Assembly: GCA_023411575.1 (NCBI GenBank)
Contig: JAEYOP010000018.1
Coordinates: forward strand, 1 to 64,000
Direction of reading: 5' to 3'
Source: Bacillota bacterium
Lineage (GTDB): Bacteria > Bacillota > Clostridia > Acetivibrionales > DTU013
DNA: 64,000 bases
The notes under the pieces were generated by a model, which saw nothing but the letters and a program-made list of their open reading frames with translations, searched no databases and was not told where the DNA came from. The position numbers were made by a program, and so were the translations under genes. Each line of letters begins with the position of its first letter. The stretch's first letter is position 1. Shown here in pieces: positions 8,418 through 17,786 of the stretch.

Positions 8418-9504
8418 GCTGCAAAAAATTCTGGACGGGTTCAGGGACCCGGCGGCGGCAAGGATGCTGGCCGACCGGCTGAAAAGCCTGGAAGGGGAGC
8501 CGGTTTCCATCATGGAGGTCTGCGGAACCCATACCATGTCCATTTTCCGGTACGGCATCCGGTCGCTGCTGCCCAAAAGCATCCGGCTGGTTTCCGGACC
8601 GGGCTGCCCCGTCTGTGTGACGCCGGTGTCCTATATTGACGCGGCGCTTTGGCTCGCAAGGCGCGAAGAGGTGATCCTTGCTACCTTCGGCGATTTGATG
8701 AAGGTGCCGGGAAGTTCCTCTTCCCTGACGTTGGAGAAGCAAAACGGCGCTGATATCCGGGTGGTTTACTCCCCCCTGGACGCCGTGGGCATTGCCGCGG
8801 ACAACCCGGACAAAAAAATAGTGTTCCTGTCGGTCGGTTTTGAAACTACTGCGCCCGTGTGTGCGCTGACGGTTCTCCGGGCCGCGGAGGAGGGCCTGAC
8901 GAATTATTTCCTGCTGTCCGCCAACAAAACAATGCCGCAGGCGCTGGAAATCATTGCAGGCGACCGGGAAGCAGGCATCGGCGGTTTCCTCTACCCCGGG
9001 AATGTAAGTACCATAACAGGCACGAGCCTGTTTGACGAGATTGCCGGAAAATACGGCGTACCTGGCGTAGTGACCGGGTTTGAGCCCCTTGACGTTTTGC
9101 ATGGGTTGATTACCCTCACCGGTCTGATCCGGAACAAAGAGAATCGAATTGAGAATGAATATAAAAGAGTGGTGCGTTCGGAAGGAAATACGATTGCCCT
9201 GAACAAGCTGTATGAGGTTTTTGAACCGTGCGACGCCGTATGGAGGGGCCTCGGGAACATACCCGGCTCCGGGCTTGCCGTCCGGGAGAAGTATGCGGGA
9301 TTTGACGCGTGGAAAGCGTTCGGACTCCGCGAAGAAACCGGCAGGGAGCCGGCCGGTTGTTTGTGTCCGTTGGTGCTGACGGGCAGGGTGACGCCCGATA
9401 AATGCACCCATTTCGGCAAGGCTTGTACACCGGATTCGCCGGTGGGAGCCTGCATGGTCTCCTCTGAAGGAACCTGCGCGGCTTATTACCGCTATGGGGC
9501 ATGA
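8410..9504 (+). CDS. hypD: Hydrogenase formation protein HypD
   Basis: HypD is an iron-sulfur protein on which the Fe(CN)2CO unit is assembled with HypC. The 364-residue product shows the family motifs EVCGTHTMSIFRYGI, SGPGCPVCVTP and GFETTAP, and C-terminal cysteines of the [4Fe-4S] site (CLCPLVLTGR, CTHFGKACTPD, GACMVSSEGTC). ATG 8410 follows GAGGG at 9 bp; the in-frame ATG at 8401 lacks good spacing. A 100-bp gap without a gene separates it from hypE. Confidence 0.96.
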   Translation: MHELQKILDGFRDPAAARMLADRLKSLEGEPVSIMEVCGTHTMSIFRYGIRSLLPKSIRLVSGPGCPVCVTPVSYIDAALWLARREEVILATFGDLMKVPGSSSSLTLEKQNGADIRVVYSPLDAVGIAADNPDKKIVFLSVGFETTAPVCALTVLRAAEEGLTNYFLLSANKTMPQALEIIAGDREAGIGGFLYPGNVSTITGTSLFDEIAGKYGVPGVVTGFEPLDVLHGLITLTGLIRNKENRIENEYKRVVRSEGNTIALNKLYEVFEPCDAVWRGLGNIPGSGLAVREKYAGFDAWKAFGLREETGREPAGCLCPLVLTGRVTPDKCTHFGKACTPDSPVGACMVSSEGTCAAYYRYGA

Positions 9505-9604
9505 TATGGAGCATGAATAGAGCCAACCTGCACGAGGCGCGAGAAGGCAATCCGGTTTTTAGCAAGAAACAAGCGAATAAGATCTATGGGAGAAGAAATT
9601 CAAA

Positions 9605-10612
9605 ATGAATCATACGGTTACATTGGCCCATGGCAGCGGCGGAAAGCCGATGCACGAACTGATTGAAAAAGTGTTCGCCAGGCACCTGTCCAACGACCTG
9701 CTGAAGGAAGGGGACGACGGCGCGCGATTTTACGTGCCGGCCGGCCGGCTGGCATTTTCGACGGACTCCTACGTGATCAGCCCGCTTTTTTTCCGGGGCG
9801 GAAATATCGGCAAGCTGGCGGTCTGCGGAACGGTGAACGATTTGTCCGCCTCCGGGGCCATCCCCAAGTATCTGAGCTGCGGCTTTATTATTGAAGAAGG
9901 GTTCCCGATGGAGCAGTTGGAGGAAATTGCGGCCTCCATGGCGGAAACCGCAAGGGAAAGCGGAGTGCTCATCGTTACGGGAGACACGAAGGTGGTCCCC
10001 AAAGGGGCTGCCGACAAGCTTTTCATCAACACCTCGGGCATAGGGCTGATCCCGGAGGGCGTGGATATCTCGGGCCACAACGCAAAGCCCGGCGATAAAA
10101 TCCTCGTGACCGGAAATCTCGGGGACCACGGCTGCGCCATCCTGCTGGAGCGGGAACAGCTCGGCATCCGGACCACTGTCAAAAGCGACTGCGCGCCGCT
10201 GGCGGGGATGGTCCGGCAGTTGCTGGACGCAGCGCCCGGCGTGCATGTATTGCGGGACCCCACCAGGGGAGGGCTTGCGACCACGTTGAACGAAATTGCC
10301 CAGCAGAGCGGAGTGGGCATGAAGCTCCTGGAAGATGCGCTTCCGATCCGGGAAGAAACGGCTGGAATTTGCAGCATGCTCGGACTGGACCCGCTCTATA
10401 TGGCCAACGAGGGCAAAATGGTGGTCATCGTTGACCCGGCGGAGGCGGGACGCGCCCTGGAGGCTTTAAAAGCCAATGACTACGGCCGGGATGCCTGCAT
10501 CATCGGCGACGTCACGGCGGGCCAGGCCGGGAGAGTGTATATTGAAACAATCGCGGGAGGCAGCCGTATCCTGGATATGCTCCAAAGGGAGCAGCTGCCC
10601 AGGATTTGTTGA
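9605..10612 (+). CDS. hypE: Hydrogenase maturation protein HypE
   Basis: HypE dehydrates the thiocarboxamide made by HypF to thiocyanate and passes cyanide to the HypCD complex. The 335-residue product belongs to the AIR-synthase/SelD fold. It has an N-terminal AHGSGGKPMHELI, GDTKVVPKG, a metal/ATP-binding DPTRGGLATTLNEI, and the diagnostic C-terminal PRIC whose last Cys is the carbamoyl acceptor. GGGAGAAG precedes the ATG. It is the last hyp gene; hypA and hypB are not in the window. Confidence 0.96.
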   Translation: MNHTVTLAHGSGGKPMHELIEKVFARHLSNDLLKEGDDGARFYVPAGRLAFSTDSYVISPLFFRGGNIGKLAVCGTVNDLSASGAIPKYLSCGFIIEEGFPMEQLEEIAASMAETARESGVLIVTGDTKVVPKGAADKLFINTSGIGLIPEGVDISGHNAKPGDKILVTGNLGDHGCAILLEREQLGIRTTVKSDCAPLAGMVRQLLDAAPGVHVLRDPTRGGLATTLNEIAQQSGVGMKLLEDALPIREETAGICSMLGLDPLYMANEGKMVVIVDPAEAGRALEALKANDYGRDACIIGDVTAGQAGRVYIETIAGGSRILDMLQREQLPRIC

Positions 10613-10744
10613 GATCGGCGGGTTGGGAAAATATTTATATTTTCAATAAATTTATAAGACATAATCCATCCTTTTCCGTATATTGTCATGAGTTTTTTAT
10701 TCTGCGGGAACCTGCGGGGAATGTCTTTTAAAGGTGGTAATTGG

Positions 10745-11479
10745 ATGATAATCAAAATGGAAGGCCTCGGGAAGATTTACAGCACGGGAAAAATCGAAGT
10801 GGAGGCCCTGAAAAATGTGAATCTGGATATCGGCAAGGGCGAATTCGTATCCATCATGGGCCCTTCCGGTTCGGGCAAGTCGACCCTCATGAACATCGTC
10901 GGCTGCCTCGACCGGTCCACCAGCGGCCATTACGAGTTGGACGGCGTAGCCATCTCAAGCCTGGACGACATCGAACTGGCGAAAATCCGGAACCGGAAAA
11001 TCGGCTTCGTCTTTCAGTCCTTCAACCTTCTTCCGAGGATTACGGCGCTTCAGAATATAGAGCTGCCGATGATCTATGCCGGGGTGGGCAAAAAGGAACG
11101 CCGGAGCAAGGCCATCGAGGCGCTGGAAAGGGTAAGCCTGGCGGAGAGAATGGACCACAAGCCCAATGAGCTGTCCGGCGGACAGAAGCAGAGGGTGGCG
11201 ATTGCGCGGGCACTGGTGAACAATCCCGCCATCATCCTGGCAGACGAGCCCACCGGCAACCTGGATACGGCGTCCGGCGAAGATATCATGGCGGTATTCC
11301 AGGGGCTGAACCGGGAAGGGGTCACCATCGTGCTGGTCACCCACGAGCCGGACATCGCCCAGCATACCAGGAGGATCGTCCGGTTCCGGGACGGCCTGCT
11401 GACCACGGACGAGATCGTTAAGCATCCCGTTGACGCACTGGACCTGATCCGGGAGCGGAAAGCGCAGGAAGCGGTATAA
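10745..11479 (+). CDS. MacB-type ABC transporter ATP-binding protein
   Basis: This cytoplasmic ATPase should power the MacA/MacB-like exporter encoded just downstream. The 244-residue product has Walker A GPSGSGKS, Q-loop FVFQSFNLLP, signature LSGGQKQRV, Walker B IILADEPTGNLD and an H-loop VTHEPD. This is the LolD/MacB/FtsE subfamily pattern. An earlier in-frame ATG (10688) exists, but AAGGTGG at 10731-10737 sits 7 bp from ATG 10745, where homology begins. It is first in a four-gene operon ending at 14801. The substrate (drug, peptide or lipid) cannot be told from the sequence. Confidence 0.93.
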   Translation: MIIKMEGLGKIYSTGKIEVEALKNVNLDIGKGEFVSIMGPSGSGKSTLMNIVGCLDRSTSGHYELDGVAISSLDDIELAKIRNRKIGFVFQSFNLLPRITALQNIELPMIYAGVGKKERRSKAIEALERVSLAERMDHKPNELSGGQKQRVAIARALVNNPAIILADEPTGNLDTASGEDIMAVFQGLNREGVTIVLVTHEPDIAQHTRRIVRFRDGLLTTDEIVKHPVDALDLIRERKAQEAV

Positions 11480-11503
11480 ATTTTATAGAAAGAGGTTGAT
11501 AGT

Positions 11504-12250
11504 ATGTCGGAAGTTCAGATGAATCTTGTTAATGAAGAAGCGGTCCACGAGCAGCCCGGTCTTTTGAAGAGAATCCTTTGGGTATTTACGTCTCCGGGTA
11601 AATTGATGGCCTGCCTGGCGGAAAAGCCGCGTATTCTTTTGGGGCTGATCTTGTCCCTGGTTTCCCTGGACGCCCTTTATCTTACGCACATGCCGCTGTA
11701 CCAGGATATGCTTCGGAACGCGTCCCTTGCGCAGATCGATTACATGGAGTCCCTGGGGGTTACGATGACCCCGGAAATGATTGAAGCCAGCCTGCCCCAG
11801 TCCATGATAACCGGTCTGATCTCGACCCCGATTGCGGCCGCCATCATGTGGCTCGTGATTACGCTGGTCCTGTTCGCCATCCTGAAGATCATGGGCGGCC
11901 AGGGCAAGTTCAAGGCGTATTTGTCCGTAACGGGTTATGCTTCTGTAATATCGGCGGCATATATGCTGATTGCGTTGGTTGCTGCCACCTTTACCGGAAG
12001 CCTTCATGTGGATCCTACGCTGACCAGCCTGGCGACGCTGGTATCCAAGGATTCCGTGGGGACTGTTGTTTACGCGCTTTTGAAAAGCATTGATATTTTC
12101 TCGATCTGGTACTATGTTGTTATGGCTATAGGTCTGGCAGCCGTCAGCAAGGTCAAAAAGAGCTATGTTTATATTGCAGTGGCTTCCGTATTTGTGATCA
12201 GCGTTATCATCGCCATAGTCAGCGCAATTGCTACGCAGGGCATGATGTAA
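11504..12250 (+). CDS. Yip1-family membrane protein
   Basis: The 248-residue protein matches the Yip1 domain pattern of bacterial integral membrane proteins: a short cytoplasmic N-terminus, FTSPGKLMACLAEKPRI just before the first helix, and about five membrane segments with a Gly-rich third. Function is unknown for the family. Its place between the ATPase (24 bp upstream) and the membrane-fusion protein (41 bp downstream) suggests it assists that exporter. No catalytic residues are evident. Confidence 0.8.
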   Translation: MSEVQMNLVNEEAVHEQPGLLKRILWVFTSPGKLMACLAEKPRILLGLILSLVSLDALYLTHMPLYQDMLRNASLAQIDYMESLGVTMTPEMIEASLPQSMITGLISTPIAAAIMWLVITLVLFAILKIMGGQGKFKAYLSVTGYASVISAAYMLIALVAATFTGSLHVDPTLTSLATLVSKDSVGTVVYALLKSIDIFSIWYYVVMAIGLAAVSKVKKSYVYIAVASVFVISVIIAIVSAIATQGMM

Positions 12251-12291
12251 CAGGGACGGCTTTTGCAGAACGGACATTTTGGAGGATTAAG

Positions 12292-13575
12292 ATGAATAGA
12301 AAAATAATCATTGGTGTTGTGGTAGCAATTGTTACAATAGGACTGATCGTGGCCGGAATCCTGCAGGCCACCGGTTCGTCCTCCACCTTCGGAGGGGGCA
12401 GCGCGGTGCTGGCGAAAACGGCGACCATCGAAAAAGGAGCCATTTCGTCCTATATCTCTTCCGACGGGAAAGTTGAAGAGGTGGATAAGACCGAGCTTTA
12501 CCTGGATACTCCCCTCAAGGTGAAGAAAGTGCTGGCGGAGGAAGGGCAAGAGGTCACGAAGGGCCAGCAGTTGCTGGAGCTTGATCTGGACGCGCTGAAT
12601 TCCCAATTGGAGACGTTGAAAATAAACCGGACGACCCAACAGCTCTCCGCCAATTCAAAGGCGCTTGACGCCGAGGTCGAAAGGGCGGCAAACAACCTGA
12701 AGGCGGCGGAACGCAGCTACAACGACGCAAAAAAGACCTATGAGGACAACAAGGCGTTATACGCGTCCAACGCCATTTCCAAATCCGAGCTGGACATGTC
12801 CGAAAAGTCCTTTAATGAAGCGGGTTCCGGAATAAACGGCCTGGAGAATGCCAAGCTGGCATACAATTCGGCGGTGGAGAACCGGAAGAATTCCAAAAGC
12901 ACTTCGGAAGAAAACTTGAAGGCAACGGACCTTCAGATCGCGGACCTGGAAAAGAAGATCAGCACCATCAAGGCGGAATGCGCAAGCCCCATGGACGGTG
13001 TAATTGCCAGCCTCAGTGCGGAAGAAGGGGCTTATACGAGCAGCATGCAGCCGGTTTACACCATAATTGATCCCGACAACCTTCAGATCAGGGCGAAAGT
13101 AAAAGAGTACGACATCAAAAATGTGGCGGTGGGACAAAAAGTCCGGATCACCGGCGAAGCCATCGACAAGGACAAAGAAATTGACGGAACGGTCAAAAGC
13201 ATTTCTCCCGTTGCCGTATCCAACGCCACAACAAGCGGGAATGAAACGGTGATCGAGGTGCTGATCTCCGTAAGCGGTTCGGACGGCGTGCTGAAGCCGG
13301 GCCTCAATGTCACCTGCGAAATCTCGACGGTGAATAAGCCGGATGCCGTATTGGCTCCGATGGAGGCAATCACGCCGGACAAGGATGACAACAACATGGT
13401 GTTTGTCGTAGATCAGAAGACGATGACCATGCAGCAGAAAAAGGTCACGGTAGGCATCAATTCGGATATGAGCGTGGAAATTCTGGACGGACTCCAGGCG
13501 GGGGACGTGGTAGTCCTGGATCCGCAGCCTTCTTACAGGGACGGACTGCGCGTCAAAACCGACAGCAAAGAATAG
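12292..13575 (+). CDS. HlyD/MacA-family efflux adaptor
   Basis: This is a membrane-fusion (periplasmic-adaptor type) protein that works with a MacB permease. The 427-residue product has one N-terminal membrane anchor (about residues 5-24), a lipoyl/barrel-sandwich half with VKKVLAEEGQEVTKGQQLLE, and a long coiled-coil hairpin (about 100-215, heptad-rich). The second lipoyl half carries ASPMDGVIASL, and beta-barrel segments follow. GGAGG sits 8 bp before the ATG. In a Gram-positive the protein would stand on the outer face of the membrane. It lies 12 bp from the permease gene. Confidence 0.92.
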   Translation: MNRKIIIGVVVAIVTIGLIVAGILQATGSSSTFGGGSAVLAKTATIEKGAISSYISSDGKVEEVDKTELYLDTPLKVKKVLAEEGQEVTKGQQLLELDLDALNSQLETLKINRTTQQLSANSKALDAEVERAANNLKAAERSYNDAKKTYEDNKALYASNAISKSELDMSEKSFNEAGSGINGLENAKLAYNSAVENRKNSKSTSEENLKATDLQIADLEKKISTIKAECASPMDGVIASLSAEEGAYTSSMQPVYTIIDPDNLQIRAKVKEYDIKNVAVGQKVRITGEAIDKDKEIDGTVKSISPVAVSNATTSGNETVIEVLISVSGSDGVLKPGLNVTCEISTVNKPDAVLAPMEAITPDKDDNNMVFVVDQKTMTMQQKKVTVGINSDMSVEILDGLQAGDVVVLDPQPSYRDGLRVKTDSKE

Positions 13576-13586
13576 AGGTTGATCTG

Positions 13587-14801
13587 ATGAATTTTTCCGA
13601 AAGCTTCAAGCAGGCTTTTGACAGCCTGAGAGCAAACAAGCTGCGTTCGATCCTGACCATGATCGGAATCATCATGGGCGTATTTTCGGTCATCACGATC
13701 ATGGCGCTGGGCACGGCGGCAGAATCCTATATGAACAGCCAGTTTGAAAAGATCGGCGCGAATACCATATCCATAGGCTACAAGGAAATGAACGTCGATA
13801 AAAAGGACTGGCTGAGGCTGGAGGACATGGAGACCATAAAGAAGGCCGCCCCGGAGATCAAGAATATTGCCACTTACCAGCAAAAGGGCGGTCAGGTCCG
13901 GGTGGGCAGCAAAACAAAGGATGCCATGATTTTTGCCGTCTCCTCCCAGTATAAGAATTTCGACCTGATTGAAATGGCCTTCGGCCGGTTTGTCAATGAT
14001 TTTGACATTACGTCCCAGAACAAGGTGGTCATAGTAGACGAGTCCTTTGTAAAGAAGTTTTTCAAGGAAGGGCAGAATGTGGTCGGTGAAACCGTCACCT
14101 TGAAAACTTCCGCCGGCAGCAACGTGAGTTTGAAAATCATCGGCGTGATCAAAACCGGGGACGATTTATTCGGCAGCATGTACAGCAGCGATCTGATTCC
14201 GGCCATCCTCTACATGCCCATTACCACCGCCCAATCCATTTATCCCAACAGCGAAAGGCTGGAAAGCATAATGGTGTCGCTGGTGGATAAGAGCAAGCTG
14301 CGCGAGGTGGGAAAGAGGATCGTCAATACGCTGGAAATGAAGCACAACAGCGACGATGTTTACATCGCCTCCAATTCCGCCGACATGCAGAAGGCATTTT
14401 CGGACGTGCTGGGCGTGATTTCCTCCGTGCTGCTGGTAATTGCCATTATTACGCTGATCGTGGGCGGTATCGGCATTATCAACATCCTGTTGGTTTCGGT
14501 TACGGAGCGAATCCGGGAAATCGGCATCCGAAAGGCGCTTGGCGCGCAGAAGAAGGACATCATCGTCCAGTTCATCACCGAGTCCATCATTATGACGGGC
14601 ATCAGCGGATTGATCGGCATACTGCTGGGCATCATCGCCGGAGGCATCATTTCCTCCCTGATCAAGATCCCGCCGATTGTCGATATCAAGGTCATTACCA
14701 TGGCCTTCCTGGGATCGGTAGCCCTCGGACTGATATTCGGAGTCTATCCGGCGAAACGCGCGGCCGACCTGGATCCGATCGAATCCCTGAGATACGAATA
14801 A
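13587..14801 (+). CDS. MacB-like ABC transporter permease (FtsX fold)
   Basis: The 404-residue protein has the MacB/FtsX topology. An N-terminal membrane helix (about 20-42) is preceded by the LRANKLRSILTMIGIIMG signature. A large extracellular domain (about 45-270) follows, then three C-terminal helices with VSVTERIREIGIRKALGA between helices 2 and 3. The last helix ends in PAKRAADLDPIESLRYE, typical of the family. It forms the membrane channel of the exporter, with the ATPase at 10745 and adaptor at 12292. A terminator follows at 14818. Confidence 0.93.
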   Translation: MNFSESFKQAFDSLRANKLRSILTMIGIIMGVFSVITIMALGTAAESYMNSQFEKIGANTISIGYKEMNVDKKDWLRLEDMETIKKAAPEIKNIATYQQKGGQVRVGSKTKDAMIFAVSSQYKNFDLIEMAFGRFVNDFDITSQNKVVIVDESFVKKFFKEGQNVVGETVTLKTSAGSNVSLKIIGVIKTGDDLFGSMYSSDLIPAILYMPITTAQSIYPNSERLESIMVSLVDKSKLREVGKRIVNTLEMKHNSDDVYIASNSADMQKAFSDVLGVISSVLLVIAIITLIVGGIGIINILLVSVTERIREIGIRKALGAQKKDIIVQFITESIIMTGISGLIGILLGIIAGGIISSLIKIPPIVDIKVITMAFLGSVALGLIFGVYPAKRAADLDPIESLRYE

Positions 14802-14817
14802 TAGCTGCTTGAATGAA

Positions 14818-14844
14818 AAGGCTGTCCGAAAGGGCGGCCTTTTT
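14818..14844 (+). terminator. Rho-independent terminator of the MacAB-like operon
   Basis: AAGGCTGTCC (14818-14827), a GAAA tetraloop and GGGCGGCCTT (14832-14841) form a 10-bp stem with two G-U pairs, running into TTTTT. It lies 16 bp after the permease stop. Confidence 0.85.
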
Positions 14845-14939
14845 CCGACATCAGTATAATTTTGTCCATTTCCTGTCCGGCCCTTTTCGTGTAAAATGTT
14901 TAAATAGATGGGATTACAGGATGATAAAGGGCGGGTGCC

Positions 14940-16208
14940 ATGTCGCAGGATTTGTACCGTTACGAATTGGAGAAGAATCACAAGCACAATTCCCTGATGA
15001 ATATACTGGACGCGACCTTCTTCCAGGTGGGCTTTGCCGGATTTGTACCCGCAATCATCATCGTTGCCTATTTGAAGCATTTTACAGACAATGAGATGAT
15101 CCTGAACCTTCCCGTTTTCATCGCGAATTTTTCCTTTTCCCTTGGCCCGTTTATTATGAGCTTCTATTCGGGAAGGGTCAAAAACAAAAAAAGGGCGGCG
15201 GTCCTTTTCGGATTCGCCCAGCGGGTGATGCTCCTTCCCATCCTCCTTGTGGTCGTTTTTTTGAGCGGCTCCGGCACCCTGATCGTGCCGGCATTCCTGG
15301 CGGCATTCACCCTTTTTTACTTCGTATGGGGAGCCGGGTCCATCTACTGGCAGGAGATGATCGGCCATGCCCTTGCGCCGGATAAATTCACCAGCGCCAT
15401 GGGGATCCGGGAATCGGTCAGCAGGATCGTCGGCTTCTTTGCCAGCCTCGGTGTAACGGCCATCCTGGCCGGCTTCGCCTTTCCGAAGAATTTTGCCGCT
15501 TTGCTGGCCATGTGCTTCGTTTTCTGGTTCATTTCCTTCTTTTTTATCACCCGGATAAAGCAGGCCTCCTATAACGAAACCAACATCGTAAGGCCGTCGA
15601 AGCATCTGAAAAATATCCTTATGCTCCCGGTCAGGGACCGGTCCTTCCGGTGGTACATGATCTTCATCCTGTTGTATTACGGCTTCCTGTTTGTCGGTGG
15701 GCTGTACACCGTTACCGGAATCGAACGCTTCGGCGGGGAGGCCGGTTCCGACCAGTTGACAGGGATCATCGGCATTATGACCGTTCTTTCCTCCTCTTTA
15801 TTTTCTTTCATCGTGGGGAGAATATGTGAAAAAGTCGGGAAACTCTGGGGCTTCGTCTTTTTTACCGTCATCAACATGCTGCTGCCCCTCAGCATGGCAT
15901 TTTGCGGGAATTACTACCTGTACCTGTTCCTCATTTTCCTGTCGGGGATCATCAATGCCTCCTGGTTCCTGGAGATTTCGATGCTTATGGGCTTTTCCGT
16001 ACCCGAAAAGAGAAACGAATATATTGCCTTCAACTCTCTGGTCAAGCTCATCCCCATCATCCTCTATACCAATCTGGGCGGATATTTTGCCAATGCCTTT
16101 TCCACCCATATAACCTTTTATGTTTCCTCTGCCTTCGGACTGGCCGCTCTTCTGGTTCTGGCCGCGAAGTTCCGCTGTATTTTCGCAAACGGGAATATCG
16201 ACCAGTAG
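14940..16208 (+). CDS. MFS transporter, unknown substrate
   Basis: The 422-residue protein has about 12 hydrophobic segments and major facilitator features, including charged cytoplasmic loops such as SGRVKNKKRAAVLFG after helix 2 and RICEKVGKLWGF after helix 8. A start at ATG 14940 is supported by GGGCGGG just upstream. It stands alone between the exporter terminator and the decarboxylase-family gene. A TGTAAAAT extended -10-like element lies about 50 bp upstream, but no good -35 is visible. The N-terminal segment LMNILDATFFQVGFAGF resembles MFS members of unknown role; the substrate cannot be assigned. Confidence 0.75.
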   Translation: MSQDLYRYELEKNHKHNSLMNILDATFFQVGFAGFVPAIIIVAYLKHFTDNEMILNLPVFIANFSFSLGPFIMSFYSGRVKNKKRAAVLFGFAQRVMLLPILLVVVFLSGSGTLIVPAFLAAFTLFYFVWGAGSIYWQEMIGHALAPDKFTSAMGIRESVSRIVGFFASLGVTAILAGFAFPKNFAALLAMCFVFWFISFFFITRIKQASYNETNIVRPSKHLKNILMLPVRDRSFRWYMIFILLYYGFLFVGGLYTVTGIERFGGEAGSDQLTGIIGIMTVLSSSLFSFIVGRICEKVGKLWGFVFFTVINMLLPLSMAFCGNYYLYLFLIFLSGIINASWFLEISMLMGFSVPEKRNEYIAFNSLVKLIPIILYTNLGGYFANAFSTHITFYVSSAFGLAALLVLAAKFRCIFANGNIDQ

Positions 16209-16331
16209 GCTGCGGGGGAATGGTGGGTTGGATATGCACATGCGGCATTTCAACCGCCATATAATACACGGATGAATTTGCCGTGGGCTGCCCGGCGATG
16301 AGCCGGACGCTGCATTTAGGGTGATGGACGG

Positions 16332-17783
16332 GTGCGAATCAACCAGAATAGAACGCCGCTGTTTGATGCGGTGAAAAAATATATTGAGGACCAGGTCGTT
16401 CCTTTTCATGTTCCGGGACACAAGCAGGGAAGAGGGCTGCGGGAATTGGCCGCCTATATCGGCGAAACGGCGCTTCGGATGGATGTGAACGGCATGGAGG
16501 ATCTCGATTACGCCAACAATCCCACGGGAGTCATCCTGGAGGCCCAAAAGCTGATGGCGCACGCCTTTGGGGCGGAGCAGTCCTGGTTCCTCGTAAACGG
16601 CACCACCTCCGGCGTGCAGACCATGATCCTGAGCGCCTGCGAGCCGGGCAGCAGGATTATCCTCCCCAGGAACGCCCACAAATCCACCATAGGGGGCATC
16701 ATCCTGAGCGGCGCCATGCCTGTGTACATCCAGCCGGAAATCAATACGGAGCTGGGCATTGCCATGGGCGTCTCGGTGGAAAGCGTGAAAAAGGCTATTC
16801 GCCAGAATCCGCATGCCAGGGCCGTGTTTGTCATAAACCCGACCTATTATGGGATGACTTCGGACCTCAAATCCATTGTCCGCGTTGCCCACATGCACGG
16901 CATGGCGGTATTGGTGGACGAGGCCCACGGCGCTCACATGTCGTTCCACGACGATTTTCCCCTGACCGCCATGGAGGTCGGGGCGGATATGAGCGCGGCC
17001 AGCATCCACAAGACCGGGGGATCGCTTACTCAAAGTTCCGTCCTGCTGTCCCGGGGAGGGCTCATCTCCCAGGATAGGATCAAGCAGTCCCTGGGGTTGA
17101 CCTTTACCTCCAGCGCGTCTTATCTGCTGATGTGTTCGCTGGATATTGCCAGAAAACAGCTGGCCGTGAATGGGGCCGAACTCCTGGAGGAGGCGCTGGG
17201 GCTGGCCCGCCGGGCAAGGAACGAGATCAATGGGGTCGACGGCCTGTACGCCTTTGGCCGGGAACTGGCCGGAACGGCCGGCTGCGCCGACTTTGACGAG
17301 ACAAAGCTCGGCATCCATGTCGGGAGGCTTGGATATACCGGGTACCAGGTGGAAGCCATCCTGCGGGAAAAGTATAATATCCAGGTCGAGATGTCCGACC
17401 TGTACAATATCCTGGCGATCGTATCGCTGGGAGACCGGGAGGAGGATCTGGAGGCGCTGGTGAACGCCCTGCGGGATCTATCCTCCGCCAAGGCCGCGGA
17501 TGCGCCTGCCTCCGAAGTGTTGATGCCGGAAAATCCTGAAATGATCGTATCGCCGCGGGATGCCTTTTACAATGCGAAAAAGTCCGTCCGGCTGGAGGAC
17601 GCCGCGGGAGAAATCGCCGGTGAGATGGTTATGGCCTATCCGCCGGGGATCCCTGTCATTTGCATGGGAGAGAGGATCACCCCCGGCATGGTCGATTACA
17701 TAAAGCTCCTGAAGGAGCAGCGGTGCCAACTGCAAGGCACGATAGATCCCAGGGTGGACTATATCCGGGTGCTGGGGGGCTGA
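16332..17783 (+). CDS. Orn/Lys/Arg decarboxylase-family PLP enzyme
   Basis: The 483-residue protein is a fold-I PLP enzyme of the basic amino-acid decarboxylase family (SpeA/YaaO group). The N-terminus carries FHVPGHKQGRG. The PLP site is ASIHKTGGSLTQSS with Lys about residue 227, preceded by VDEAHGAHMSF, where Asp and His contact PLP. The C-terminal domain has AYPPGIPVICMGE. It probably makes a polyamine precursor (agmatine or cadaverine); which substrate is uncertain. The start is GTG; an overlapping ATG at 16324 is in another frame. It converges with the EamA gene 3 bp beyond its end. Confidence 0.9.
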   Translation: MRINQNRTPLFDAVKKYIEDQVVPFHVPGHKQGRGLRELAAYIGETALRMDVNGMEDLDYANNPTGVILEAQKLMAHAFGAEQSWFLVNGTTSGVQTMILSACEPGSRIILPRNAHKSTIGGIILSGAMPVYIQPEINTELGIAMGVSVESVKKAIRQNPHARAVFVINPTYYGMTSDLKSIVRVAHMHGMAVLVDEAHGAHMSFHDDFPLTAMEVGADMSAASIHKTGGSLTQSSVLLSRGGLISQDRIKQSLGLTFTSSASYLLMCSLDIARKQLAVNGAELLEEALGLARRARNEINGVDGLYAFGRELAGTAGCADFDETKLGIHVGRLGYTGYQVEAILREKYNIQVEMSDLYNILAIVSLGDREEDLEALVNALRDLSSAKAADAPASEVLMPENPEMIVSPRDAFYNAKKSVRLEDAAGEIAGEMVMAYPPGIPVICMGERITPGMVDYIKLLKEQRCQLQGTIDPRVDYIRVLGG

Positions 17784-17786
17784 TAT

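Noticed and set aside
5819..14801. A hydrogenase operon next to hypFCDE
   Set aside because: The following genes are clearly a MacAB-type exporter with a Yip1 protein; no hydrogenase motifs (RxCxxC) are found.
14166..17318. Long antisense frames of 479 and 506 codons over the permease, MFS and decarboxylase genes
   Set aside because: They lie opposite strongly supported proteins and read as Gly/Arg/His/Gln-rich shadow sequence.
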